Under the pieces are notes generated by a model, which was not told the DNA's origin, made no database searches, and was given only the letters and a program-made list of their open reading frames with translations. This document shows positions 17,130 through 26,060 of a stretch of DNA of 49,590 nucleotides, piece by piece; positions within the stretch are counted from its first letter, which is position 1, and each line of letters begins with the position of its first letter. The translations under genes were made by a program, and so were the position numbers. The DNA comes from Saprospiraceae bacterium (lineage in GTDB: Bacteria > Bacteroidota > Bacteroidia > Chitinophagales > Saprospiraceae): NCBI GenBank assembly GCA_026993525.1, contig JALWSS010000150.1, positions 1 to 49,590 of the forward strand, in the 5' to 3' direction.

Positions 17130-20100
17130 TCATGAACCATCGGCCAGCATCCTGATCACCTGGCTGTCGTAGCCCGGCACCGTCAGCCGGCAGAAGAGCA
17201 TTCCGGTCACATTGTCACCGTTGAAGTCAAGCTCAATGGCATGCTCTCCTTCGGCAAACTGTCCTTCGATGGCTTTCACCACCTGGCCGTAGGCATTGTA
17301 AACGGTCAGGCTCACCGGCGCATCCTGCGGCAGGTTGAAGCGCAGGGTGGTCCGGTTGCGGAAAGGATTTGGAGTATTCTGATAGAGATGGAGTTGTGGA
17401 ACCTGGGGGCTGCTGAAGCTGAGTGCCACGCCCAGTGGTTCCAGGCTTGTATTTTCTTCGGCAATGCGTCCGGCAATGGCTTCTGCCGGAATCACATCGC
17501 TGCCAATGCTGATCATTTCTGACAGGCGGCCGTTGCGCAGCGAGCGAAAACGCAGGCTGAACAAGGCACCTTCACGAGGCATCCCAAACTCGCCGGTATT
17601 CACCCAGCTCACCGTGATGAGGCCGTCATCAGCGAGGATGGTACCCATGTTGGCGGCCGGATCGAAGCCGGTGAAGTTGCCCTGAGCGCCAAGCCATTGC
17701 AGGCTGGCCGCATCGAATTCAAAAGTGAACTGGAAGCCGGCTATCGGGAACGTGTGAGGGGCTACGAAGGGTATAGCATATTCCACTCCAGCCTCCAGTT
17801 CTATATCGTCTGTTGTGAAAGTCAGGTTTTCGGTATAGGTGCGCTCATCGGTGTTGCCGCCGCCGTTGAAAGCGCCGCCGTTGGCGCTGCCATTGACGTC
17901 GCCAATCTTGATGCCCACGAAGTTCTGGTTCCACTTGTTGGTTTCAAGGTCCGGATAGCTGAGGTTTTCCGGCCAGGGCTCCATCCATGGGTTTTGCGGA
18001 TTGGGGAACACATACCCGGCAGGTATAAAGCGCCAGGATTTGTTGTTGGGCAATTTTTCAGTGACGTGAAGTATCAGCTTTTGCAAGTCCACCAGGTCGA
18101 AAGTGGTGACGCTCTTGCTGTTGTTCACATCAGCAGCGATGAGCTTGTAGGGAGAGTCCAGCAGTTCCACATTCAGAATGTGCCGGCGGATGATCACCAT
18201 GTCGAAAGTGGTGACGCCGTTCGTGGGGTTCTTGTCGAACTCGGGCGTGATGTCGTAGGATTGGCCGGGCGGCAGGTTCGGAAAGTCGAAGGTGCCGTCC
18301 TGGTCCGTGTGTACGGCGATGTTGATGGCGCCGGTCAGGCCCACGATTTTATTGCTGAGCGGGGTGCCGTTTTCCGTTTCCAGTTTGCCGGCGATGGTGA
18401 CGGTGCTCTGACCGTTGCAGACATTGAAGTTGTCCTGCACATTCACCGTTGTTTCGCAGAAGGCGCTGTTGCCGCTCTGGTCGGTCACGGTGAGGGTCAC
18501 TTTTTTGCTTCCCAAAGTCTGGCAGTCGAAGGTGTTGGGGCTCACCTGCAAAACGAGCTGGTTTTGGGGTGTGCAGTTGTCGTAGCTGCCGTTGTTGATC
18601 ATGGTTGGGGTCAGGGTCACGTAGCCACTGGTCTGAATGGTTACGGATACACCGTTGTTGCACACGGGATTGGGGGCCTGGGCGTCTTTCACCGTCAGTT
18701 GCGTGGAGCAGGTGCTGGTGTTGCCGCAGCCATCGAAAGCGGTGTAGGTGATGGTGTGAGTGCCCTGCGGGTAAACGCCGTTGGCAACGCCATCGAGGCT
18801 GTTGGCAAACGGGGAGTCGTTTACCAGTGTGACCTGGGCAGAGCAGTCCTGTATATCCGGCATGGGCAGTTCCACAAAAGCCTCACAGGCCGTACCCTGG
18901 ATGTTGGCCGTCGTGGCCGGCGGACAAGTCATCACCGGTGCGATGGTGTCGCGCACCTCGATGACCTGTGTGTGCTCCCAGAATCCGGTGTTGTTCGGAT
19001 CGTTGGGGGTGTACACGCACCAGTTGATGATTGCCCAGTTGCGAATGAGTTTGTAACAGGACGGCTCAGCCGTGTAAAACAAGTAATCGGTGTGGGTTAT
19101 TTGCAATTGCTCGCAATCAGCGCCCGTAACAATTGGTTCTCCGGTCACAGCCGGATCGGTATCCGGCTGGCACTTGTAATACACCAGGTCTTCGGGAAAT
19201 ACTACGTCAATGGGAGTGTTGTCTTCGATGGTAATTATCTGCACACAGTTGCTGCTGTTGTTGCTCTGGTCGGTGGCGGTCCAGGTGCGGGTGATGGTGC
19301 CCAGGCCGCAAGTGTTCAGGTTGCTTTCGTTGGTAAAAGTGCTTGAAGCCACGGTGCAGTTGTCAGTGGTGTAGGGAATGCCCGTGTAAACGGGGTTGTT
19401 GTAATTCACTCCGCAATTGATGGTCTTGTCGGCCGGGCACTGGATTTCCGGTGCAATCTCATCCAGCACTTTGGCCGACGAGACACAGGTGCTTTCAAGA
19501 CCGTGCACGTCTATCACCTTCAGTGTCACTTCCGCATTGGCGTTCAGGTCTTCGCAATCAAAGGAAACGAAGGTGTCGAAAGGCTGGCCGGCGGTGCTCA
19601 CCAGCAGTTCCGCAATGCCGCAGTTGTCATAGCTGCCATTGTCGAAGGAAGTGGCGTAGATGAGCACGGTGCCGTCCTCTTCCAGGTTGGCGGTCACCAG
19701 GTTTTCGCACAGGGCGGTGGGTTTCTTTTCGTCTTTCACCGTTACGGACATGCTGCAGGTACTGGTGTTGCTGCAGCCGTCGGTGGCTTTGTAGTTTACC
19801 GTGTAGGTGCCAACGGGCACACCGTCAAACGGGCCGAAACCGGTTCCGAACTCCCATTCAGGCTCCACGGTGACACCGGAGCAACCGTCCTGCGCATTTG
19901 CCGAAGGAAGGAAAACTTGCGCCGAACAGGCGCTACTGAAAGACGTAACAGAAATGTTATCAGGGCAGGTGAGTTCGGGCGCCGTGGTGTCCAGCACTTT
20001 GATCACCTGCGAGTAAACGCGGAAATCCTCGGTGCAGAAATCGAACACCGTCCAGGTGCGTATGTATTTTTTTGCGCCTCCGCAAATGGGCAGGCTCTGG

Positions 20101-20888
20101 TCTGAATGGGAGATCAGCAGGTCACAACCTGAAGTATTGTCAATGATGTAGCCTCCCAGCATGGGCTGGCCGGTCACGGAGAGGTCGAGGGGGTCATCCA
20201 CGCTGCATTCCAGCGCCGGCGCCTCCACACCGTCCCGGTGCCCGGGAAAAACCACCATGTCAACCGTCGCCCTTTTGAGTACGAACACCTGGGTGCAGGA
20301 GTCCACATTGCCACTTTCGTCTTCGGCGTACCAGGTTCGGGTGGTGTAGCCCGTGGCCGGAACGAGGCCCACCGAATCCTGGCAACCCAACTGCACGATG
20401 GAATCCGCCCAGGTGAGCTGGATATCGGCGGTGTCGGTCACGTTGTCGCTGACCACCGGGGCGTCCAGGCTGTCAAGCGGAGTGTTGCACCATATAAACA
20501 AGGTATCGGGGCCGCAGGTGATCTGCGGAGGGGTGTTGTCAACGAGGGTGATGATCGAGGAACAGGAATTTCCGCTGGCGGGGTGCAGAATGGTGGCCGT
20601 CAGGGGTTGGTTCATCAGGGAATCCGCCAGTTGAGGGCCGTATTCGTTGCCGAGGGTGTCCACCACCGTAATCTCGAAATTGTTGCTGCAACCCACCGAA
20701 CTCTGAAGAATGGTGGGCGGGTAAATGGTGGCCATGCCGTTGGAATCCAGGGGCACCGTCACGCTGCCTTTGCACGCTAGGGCACATTGGGCACCAGCCT
20801 GCGGGCCGGTAAACAGGGCAACCATCATTGTGAACAAGAAAACGAGTGGGAAAAAGTGCGTGTTGATACGATTCTGTTTCATCCTCAT
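17130..20888 (-). CDS. Large secreted HYR/dockerin/cohesin-like protein with T9SS type A sorting domain (paralogue)
   Basis: About 1252 residues from the chosen start. The ATG at 20888 (or 20882) gives a textbook signal peptide ending GPQAGA|QCALAC, aligned with the paralogue downstream. The frame is open up to 21131, but the extra 81 residues precede the signal peptide and are not supported. The domain order matches the paralogue: HYR-type modules with TTAPELTCP and DTIAPVMTCP openings, a carboxypeptidase-regulatory-like plus dockerin segment (ADVNNSKSVTTFDLVDLQK), a cohesin-like sandwich (EYAIPFVAPHTFPIAGFQF), and a T9SS type A domain starting LYQNTPNPFRNRTTL. The pair looks like an old tandem duplication. 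The genes are 509 bp apart, so separate promoters are likely. Their ligand is unknown. Confidence 0.88.
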   Translation of the reverse strand: MRMKQNRINTHFFPLVFLFTMMVALFTGPQAGAQCALACKGSVTVPLDSNGMATIYPPTILQSSVGCSNNFEITVVDTLGNEYGPQLADSLMNQPLTATILHPASGNSCSSIITLVDNTPPQITCGPDTLFIWCNTPLDSLDAPVVSDNVTDTADIQLTWADSIVQLGCQDSVGLVPATGYTTRTWYAEDESGNVDSCTQVFVLKRATVDMVVFPGHRDGVEAPALECSVDDPLDLSVTGQPMLGGYIIDNTSGCDLLISHSDQSLPICGGAKKYIRTWTVFDFCTEDFRVYSQVIKVLDTTAPELTCPDNISVTSFSSACSAQVFLPSANAQDGCSGVTVEPEWEFGTGFGPFDGVPVGTYTVNYKATDGCSNTSTCSMSVTVKDEKKPTALCENLVTANLEEDGTVLIYATSFDNGSYDNCGIAELLVSTAGQPFDTFVSFDCEDLNANAEVTLKVIDVHGLESTCVSSAKVLDEIAPEIQCPADKTINCGVNYNNPVYTGIPYTTDNCTVASSTFTNESNLNTCGLGTITRTWTATDQSNNSSNCVQIITIEDNTPIDVVFPEDLVYYKCQPDTDPAVTGEPIVTGADCEQLQITHTDYLFYTAEPSCYKLIRNWAIINWCVYTPNDPNNTGFWEHTQVIEVRDTIAPVMTCPPATTANIQGTACEAFVELPMPDIQDCSAQVTLVNDSPFANSLDGVANGVYPQGTHTITYTAFDGCGNTSTCSTQLTVKDAQAPNPVCNNGVSVTIQTSGYVTLTPTMINNGSYDNCTPQNQLVLQVSPNTFDCQTLGSKKVTLTVTDQSGNSAFCETTVNVQDNFNVCNGQSTVTIAGKLETENGTPLSNKIVGLTGAINIAVHTDQDGTFDFPNLPPGQSYDITPEFDKNPTNGVTTFDMVIIRRHILNVELLDSPYKLIAADVNNSKSVTTFDLVDLQKLILHVTEKLPNNKSWRFIPAGYVFPNPQNPWMEPWPENLSYPDLETNKWNQNFVGIKIGDVNGSANGGAFNGGGNTDERTYTENLTFTTDDIELEAGVEYAIPFVAPHTFPIAGFQFTFEFDAASLQWLGAQGNFTGFDPAANMGTILADDGLITVSWVNTGEFGMPREGALFSLRFRSLRNGRLSEMISIGSDVIPAEAIAGRIAEENTSLEPLGVALSFSSPQVPQLHLYQNTPNPFRNRTTLRFNLPQDAPVSLTVYNAYGQVVKAIEGQFAEGEHAIELDFNGDNVTGMLFCRLTVPGYDSQVIRMLADGS

Positions 20889-21650
20889 CCTGTTGCCAGG
20901 GTTTCCGGCAAAAGCGGTTTGCCCACACAGGCGTGCTACAACTGTGTTAGGACTTACAGTAACAGCCATGAACATGAACCAACCGAACTGCAGGGGGGTA
21001 CGTCGGAGGGTCAGCCATAACATCCTGCGTGGAGCAAAACCGTTACCTTTTACCATGAGATTATAATTGTTAATAATGGGATCCTTGGTAATTGACCGGA
21101 ACAGCCTGCATACGGGGCACACGGGTGCCACCTGGCTACTGCACGTCAGTTTCCGGTTAAGGTGTGTATGGTCTTGGTAAGGATGTAAGAATCGTTGTCA
21201 ATCGCTGTGAAAAACTCACAGCAGGCTCAGCCAGCAACTTTCGCTGCCCGAGTTGTGTGTGGTAAGTCTTTTTTGAGAAGAGTCCAGAGAGAATTTCCTG
21301 GAGTTCGGAAGGAGTGAGTGTAGTAAGCTCGGTTTCCGGACTTTCTCATAGTATGTAGTGCTCAAGAAGTGTTTGCCAGTGGAAAAGGAGGGGTTCTTGC
21401 ATTTCGATTTTTTTAATTTAAAAAATTGTGCCAACTTTCCTTTCTGCTCCCAGGTACCGCAAAATCTATACTTATTAGTCTTTTTAAAATGTAAAAATCG
21501 CTAATGGGTAAAACCGGCGCTGATTTGCAAATCGCAAATCTTTTGACTTCTTTCATGCCGGATTTTGAACGTCGTCCCGCTTCGCTTAACGAATTTTCAT
21601 TTTCGTCGAAATGAACCACCCACTTTGCCCGGGAACAAAAGTGCTGAAAC
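20889..21650. other. Divergent intergenic region between the cargo gene and the PLP enzyme
   Basis: No supported gene is present. 20889-21131 is open in the frame of the cargo gene and contains a hydrophobic WFMFMAVTVSPNTVVA stretch, perhaps the relic of an older signal sequence. The 14-mer TTTCTCATAGTATG lies at 21342-21355. Divergent promoters must lie here; the AT-rich stretch 21400-21500 is the likeliest place. Confidence 0.4.
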
Positions 21651-22742
21651 ATGGAAGAGATCGAATCCCCCACCCTGCTTCTCAACTGGCAGACAGCCAA
21701 AGCCAACATTGACCGGATGGTGGAAAAAGCCCGCCGCCACCAACTGCGCCTGCGGCCACACCTGAAAACGGCCCAATGCCTTCAGATCGCCCGGTATTTT
21801 GAAGAAAAAGGGGTAGAACAATTCACCTGCTCGTCATTTTCCATGGCCTCCTTTTTTGCCGAAGGGGGCATAAAGGACATCACGGTGGCTTTCCCGGTGA
21901 ACGTGCGTGAAACGAAGACCATCAATGCCCTCGCTGCGCAAATCCGCCTCAACATCCTGGCGGTGAATGCGGAATCACTGGCCCTGTTGAAAAATGACCT
22001 GCGCCATCCGGTGGGGGTGTTTCTGAAGATAGATGTCGGCACACACCGCACCGGCCTGCTGCCGGAGGATGAAACCGGTATCGGGGCCTGCCTTCGGGAA
22101 ATCGAAAGCAGCAACCTGTTGACCTTCAGGGGTTTTCTGGCGCATGCCGGCCACAGCTATACAGCCCGCAGTTCCGAAGAAATTCTGAATGTCCACCATG
22201 AAAGCACCGGCATTTTGCGACGGCTGAAATCAAAATACCAACACCGATACCCCGGCCTCGAACTCTCCACCGGTGATACACCCACCTGCAGCCTGGCCGA
22301 TGAAGGCTGGAATGGCATTGACGAAATCCGACCGGGAAATTTTGTCTTTTACGACCTCATGCAGGTGGCCCTCGGCTCCTGCAGGATGAAAGATGTGGCA
22401 GTGGCCCTCGCCTGCCCCGTGGTGGCCCTCCACCCCGACCGCCACGAGGCCATCGTGTACGGCGGTGGGGTCCACCTCTCAAAAGACCGCATGGCCTGGA
22501 AGGGAAATGAAATCTTCGGCCTCCCGGTGGAACTGACCAAAAGCGGCTGGAAACTCCCCGAACCAGGCAACTACGTCCGCTCCCTGTCACAGGAACACGG
22601 GGTGCTGCACTGCTCACCCCATTTCTTCGAAAAACTCAAAACCGGCTCCCTCACTGGCATCCTCCCCGTACACTCCTGCATGATGGTGGACATCGCAGAT
22701 GAATATTTGCTGACAACGGGAGAGCGGTGGGAGAAAATGTAG
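21651..22742 (+). CDS. D-threonine aldolase / D-serine dehydratase-like PLP enzyme
   Basis: A 363-residue fold-type III (alanine-racemase-like) pyridoxal-phosphate enzyme. The PLP lysine is K39 in RPHLKT. The C-terminal metal site H341-x-C343 (VHSCMMVD) is the zinc pair characteristic of the D-threonine aldolase/DSD1 group. GGVHLSKD and STGDTPTC are further family segments. Members either cleave D-3-hydroxy-amino acids to glycine and an aldehyde or dehydrate D-serine to pyruvate and ammonia; sequence alone does not separate these here. It is cytoplasmic, with no signal peptide. It stands alone, divergent from the cargo gene, and its stop runs straight into an octamer repeat array. Confidence 0.88.
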   Translation: MEEIESPTLLLNWQTAKANIDRMVEKARRHQLRLRPHLKTAQCLQIARYFEEKGVEQFTCSSFSMASFFAEGGIKDITVAFPVNVRETKTINALAAQIRLNILAVNAESLALLKNDLRHPVGVFLKIDVGTHRTGLLPEDETGIGACLREIESSNLLTFRGFLAHAGHSYTARSSEEILNVHHESTGILRRLKSKYQHRYPGLELSTGDTPTCSLADEGWNGIDEIRPGNFVFYDLMQVALGSCRMKDVAVALACPVVALHPDRHEAIVYGGGVHLSKDRMAWKGNEIFGLPVELTKSGWKLPEPGNYVRSLSQEHGVLHCSPHFFEKLKTGSLTGILPVHSCMMVDIADEYLLTTGERWEKM

Positions 22743-22747
22743 AAGGA

Positions 22748-22828
22748 TTGAGGAACTGAGGAACTGAGGAATTGAGGAACTGAGGAACTGAGGAACTGAG
22801 GAACTGAGGAATTGAGGAATTGAGGAAC
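22748..22828. repeat. TGAGGAAC/T octamer array
   Basis: About ten tandem copies of an 8-bp unit, TGAGGAAC or TGAGGAAT, begin six bases after the stop codon of the PLP enzyme gene. A degenerate complement (TTCTTCAATTCC, GGTTCCTCAATTC) lies at 4705-4765. Confidence 0.9.
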
Positions 22829-22863
22829 CGATTGATCCTGCACCCTGAAATCATCCCTCATCC

Positions 22864-23361
22864 CTGAGTAGGGAGTAGGGAGTAAAGAGTAGAGAGTAGA
22901 GAGTAGGGTGTAGGGTGTAGGGTTTGGAAGTGAACACCCTCGCCCTTGTCATCCCTCATCCCTCATCCCTCATCCCTGAGTCGGGAGTAGGGAGTAGAGA
23001 GTAGAGAGTAGGGTGTAGGGTGTAGGGTTTGGAAGTGCTAGCACTTTCATCCCTCATCCCTCATTCCTCATCCCTGAGTCGGGAGTAGGGTTGGGCACCA
23101 TCTCCGGTTAACGCTGTGATCAAACTCTGTTCAACTCTGTGGAAAAACTCTGTTTGACTCTGTGGTTAAAAGGGAGGGCTAGCACTTTCATCCCTCATCC
23201 CTCATCCCCCATCCCTCCCCCGATGCCGATAATTATCGGCACGGGGCATCCCTCATCCCTGAGTAGGGAGTAGAGAGTAGAGAGTAGGGTGTAGGGTGTA
23301 GGGTGTAGGGTGTAGGGTTTGGAAGTGAACACCCTCGCCCTTGTCATCCCTCCCCCGATGG
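22864..23361. repeat. Composite heptamer/CTAG-palindrome repeat, four modules in plus orientation
   Basis: Each module reads (GAGTAGG/GAGTAGA)n, then GTGTAGG units, then GTTTGG, then a short core, then (TCATCCC)n and TGAGT. Two kinds of core occur: the perfect palindrome AAGTGCTAGCACTT (about 23030) and AAGTGAACACCCTCGCCCTT (about 22925 and 23320). Between modules 2 and 3 lies an ACTCTGT-rich segment. 23210-23250 contains the palindrome CCCCGATGCCGATAA / TTATCGGCACGGGG. Confidence 0.88.
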
Positions 23362-23380
23362 CTATACGACTTTTGCACCG
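23362..23380 (+). repeat. Left terminal inverted repeat of the IS
   Basis: CTATACGACTTTTGCACCG, identical in reverse complement to 25046-25064. Confidence 0.93.
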
Positions 23381-23475
23381 TTTTCGGCATATAAAGCCAG
23401 AGTTCATTGACATTTAAGGATAACCTTTTTTGCAGATATGTAAAAGTCCTTACCTTTTTTCCCAAAACTGAGGAC

Positions 23476-24882
23476 ATGATGATACTAGTCGACTTTCCAA
23501 GCATAGTAAAGAAATATGCTCCCTACTTTGAGCATTGTTTCAGCCCAGAGGGCTTTGAGCACTTCAAGAAGGCCGTATCGGGGTTTATAGTCAGCGACAA
23601 CAAGACCCTGGAGGGTATCAACCGAATGTTTGTCGAATCTCCCCGTAACCAGGCCAGTTTCAACAAATTTTTCAACTGCCAGAACTTTAACCTTGAACAG
23701 GTCAATCAAGCCCGGCTGGACATGCTCCATAGCATCCCCGGCACCTGCTTCAAGGAGAAGGGCGTGCTGGGTGTGGACAACTGCCTGCTGAAGCACTATG
23801 GCCGGCACTTCGACAATATCTATTACCATTTCGACTATGTCCACAAATGCTATCGTTGGGCACACGATCTGGTCACGCTGCACTACAGCGACGACCTGAC
23901 GGACTACCCCGTGCTGTACCGCATGTGGGATCCGCCCAATTGGGATGCCGTGGCCGATTACCTTCGGAAGAAGGGTTTGGTGATAAACGAAGAGCACTGG
24001 AACAACAGGCACGACCAGCCCCAAAAGTGGCGCAACTATATCCGTGCCCGTTACAAGAAGGGGCGCAAGAAGTACCCCGATGTGATCGAAATCTACAAGA
24101 CCAAAAACCTTATTGCTCTTGACCTGATCCGGGAGTTCTGTTCCATGTACCCGCAGTGCAATTTCCCCGTCGCCCTGGACACAGGCTTTACCTCTGCCGA
24201 ATTGTGCGAGACCCTCACCGGGGAACTTGGCCTGGACTATGTGGGCACTCTTCGGGAAGACCAATACGTCATCGACAGGGACAACAACAAAGAGGTGCTA
24301 CTCAAAGAACTGGTCAGGAAACTGCGGGAGGGGGCTTCTGCCCAATACAACGTACAAAAAACAGTCTTCACTTACAGAGGGGAAAAGCAGGTCCGCTACG
24401 CCTATTTTGCAAACCATCGTGTAAGGAGCTTCAACAAAAAACAACGGCTGGTCATCTCCTTTCTTCGGGAAGACCTGAGTGACCAGCCCAAATTCACGGT
24501 TACCAACCGCCTGGACTGGCGTCCCAGCGGCATACTGCGCATCCGCCGGCACAGATGGCCTGTTGAGACCTATCACCAGGAGGGCAAGGCCGAGGGGCTG
24601 GAAGAGTACCAGGTGCGAAACGAGAAGGCTATACAAACGTATATTGCCTTTGTGGTCGTCGCATACTCCATGCTCAAAAGTACAGTTCACGACCCTGACC
24701 TCTTGTCTGGAATTCAACAGCGTCTCCAGACGGAGACCAACACCACGCTGCCTTTCCTTCGTAGGCTGATGAAGGCCGAAGGACTCATCCAACTCTTCGA
24801 GTACATCTTTGTGAAGATGCAAAAAGGAGAGTCAATGGAAAAAATATTCCAGGGCCTGGCGCCAAACATCGCTTACGTTTAG
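23476..24882 (+). CDS. DDE transposase, IS4 superfamily (IS701-like)
   Basis: A 468-residue transposase, full length and uninterrupted. The catalytic triad fits: first aspartate in GVDNCLLKHYG (about residue 97), second in VALDTGFTSAEL (about 235), and the glutamate in RWPVETYHQEGK, where R-x3-E-x6-K is the IS4-family signature. It catalyses cut-and-paste movement between the terminal repeats. The ATG at 23476 (MMILVDFPSIV) is preferred over a start at 23407 because it begins the conserved N-terminus. The element appears complete and may be active. No passenger genes are carried. Confidence 0.93.
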   Translation: MMILVDFPSIVKKYAPYFEHCFSPEGFEHFKKAVSGFIVSDNKTLEGINRMFVESPRNQASFNKFFNCQNFNLEQVNQARLDMLHSIPGTCFKEKGVLGVDNCLLKHYGRHFDNIYYHFDYVHKCYRWAHDLVTLHYSDDLTDYPVLYRMWDPPNWDAVADYLRKKGLVINEEHWNNRHDQPQKWRNYIRARYKKGRKKYPDVIEIYKTKNLIALDLIREFCSMYPQCNFPVALDTGFTSAELCETLTGELGLDYVGTLREDQYVIDRDNNKEVLLKELVRKLREGASAQYNVQKTVFTYRGEKQVRYAYFANHRVRSFNKKQRLVISFLREDLSDQPKFTVTNRLDWRPSGILRIRRHRWPVETYHQEGKAEGLEEYQVRNEKAIQTYIAFVVVAYSMLKSTVHDPDLLSGIQQRLQTETNTTLPFLRRLMKAEGLIQLFEYIFVKMQKGESMEKIFQGLAPNIAYV

Positions 24883-25045
24883 GTGCGCGGAGCGAACAAG
24901 TTTGCCTTAACTGGGGATTCCCGGCAGGGACAGCACTGCCTGGAAAGCGGTATCGGTTACCCTGAATTGTCAAAGAACTTGGGAGTTTTTGCCCAAAATG
25001 CTGCATTCTGAGCCGCATAATGGGCAATGAGGCAGCGATTTTGCC

Positions 25046-25064
25046 CGGTGCAAAAGTCGTATAG
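25046..25064 (-). repeat. Right terminal inverted repeat of the IS
   Basis: Reverse complement of CTATACGACTTTTGCACCG; a perfect match to the left end over 19 bp. Confidence 0.93.
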
Positions 25065-25250
25065 TCATCGGGGGAGGGATGAAAGGGGCTAGCTCCCCCA
25101 AACTCTACACTCTACACTCTACTCAGGGATGAGGGATGAGGGATGAGGAATCAGGGATGAGAGATGAAAGGGGCTAGCTCCCCCAAACTCTACACTCTAC
25201 ACTCTACTCCCTACTCCCTACTCCCTACTCCCTACTCAGGGATGTGGGAT
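25065..25250. repeat. Composite heptamer/CTAG-palindrome repeat, two modules in minus orientation
   Basis: The two modules read GGGATGA, AAAGGGGCTAGCTCCCCC, AAACTCTAC, ACTCTAC units, then TCCCTAC units. They are the reverse complement of the layout left of the IS, so module orientation flips exactly at the insertion sequence. Confidence 0.87.
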
Positions 25251-25749
25251 GAGCCCGCTCCCCTTTAAATTCCTAAAGCACTTTTTTCAGTGTCCTCAGC
25301 AGTGGTTTTCCAATGCTTTTCCGCCTGGGCGTAAACGATGCCACAGGCCGAACTTTGCATGGATTTACCGATATTAAATCAATTCTGCCGGATATCCGGT
25401 AAATGATGCAGAATAGTAAATACACCAGTTCAACAGCTTCTCACCCCCGTACCTTTGGATCAATATCAGTATTCAATGAGCTTGAAATATTTTATTTCCG
25501 CTTGTTTCACAGTGATGGAAAATGATTGTTGCACTTATCGCCATTACAAATCAAGGACCCAATACCAGAATATCCCTGAGCGAATGCACTGGATTGCCTC
25601 ACCTGCAATTGACAGATGATCGCAATTCAACAGCCCCGGCAAAAATTGGATCGCCAATTTGTTTTCGTGGTGGCAACTGACATCACTTAGCTGGGGTCAG
25701 GAGTGGAACACCCCTAAAGCCGTTCTTAGACTGTGCACCAATTATTTGT
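25251..25749. other. Intergenic DNA without a supported gene
   Basis: These 499 bp are fairly AT-rich and show no intact gene on either strand. Short open stretches, for example one on the minus strand at about 25370-25275 with a 31-codon frame, have no recognisable product. It probably holds decayed coding sequence upstream of the LamG remnant. Confidence 0.4.
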
Positions 25750-25992
25750 GTGAATTCAATTTCCAACCTCGCTGTTGTTCTGATTGGAAATATAATTGGC
25801 AGTAGCGCCCCCTCACTCCGGAAGGGTGAACTCGATGAAGTTCGGCTTTGGACACAAGCCAGAAGTCTCAGTGAAATTCAAGATCAAAAGAGTTGCCTTT
25901 TGAGTGATACAGAGCCAGGGCTTTTAGCCTATTGGAAAATGGATCAAGACCTGCCAGCAGGTACTACGAACATATTTACCATTGGTGGATGA
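25750..25992 (+). pseudogene. Remnant of a LamG/concanavalin-like domain protein
   Basis: The frame reads KGELDEVRLWTQARSLSEIQ and then EPGLLAYWKMDQ. This is the C-terminal half of a LamG domain (the usual pattern is GxIDEVRIWN.ART..EI......EPGL.AYY.F). The first half of the domain, a signal peptide and any downstream sorting domain are missing. The GTG at 25750 is only the first possible start codon, not a likely real one. It is best read as a leftover of a secreted protein gene truncated by rearrangement. Confidence 0.65.
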
Positions 25993-26015
25993 GGATTTAC
26001 CATTGGTGGATAAGG
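25974..26015. repeat. Tandem 21-bp duplication
   Basis: ATTTACCATTGGTGGATGAGG (25974-25994) is followed at once by the same 21 bases with one change, G to A at the TGA/TAA position. It lies at the end of the LamG remnant. Confidence 0.85.
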
Positions 26016-26060
26016 AGAAATGATGACGAACGAAAGAAGAACAACATAATACAACCAATC

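Larger units (their letters stand above)
23362..25064 (+). mobile_element. Complete IS4/IS701-like insertion sequence, 1703 bp
   Basis: Perfect 19-bp terminal inverted repeats, CTATACGACTTTTGCACCG, lie at 23362-23380 and 25046-25064 and enclose a single intact transposase gene. No direct target duplication is visible. Instead the flanks are a perfect 16-bp inverted repeat (23345-23360 and 25066-25081), because the element lies inside a palindrome of the surrounding repeat DNA. Confidence 0.92.

Noticed and set aside
17697-19346. Long plus-strand frames opposite the HYR cargo genes (also 13324-14799)
   Set aside because: They are antisense to repeat-rich cargo genes; GC-rich codon periodicity keeps the opposite frame open.
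20889-21131. Extension of the 17130 gene to an upstream start at 21131
   Set aside because: It would place 81 residues before a canonical signal peptide that aligns with the paralogue's; the start at 20888 or 20882 is more likely.
22748-23361. Possible CRISPR array
   Set aside because: The repeats are contiguous short units without unique spacers, and no cas gene is present.
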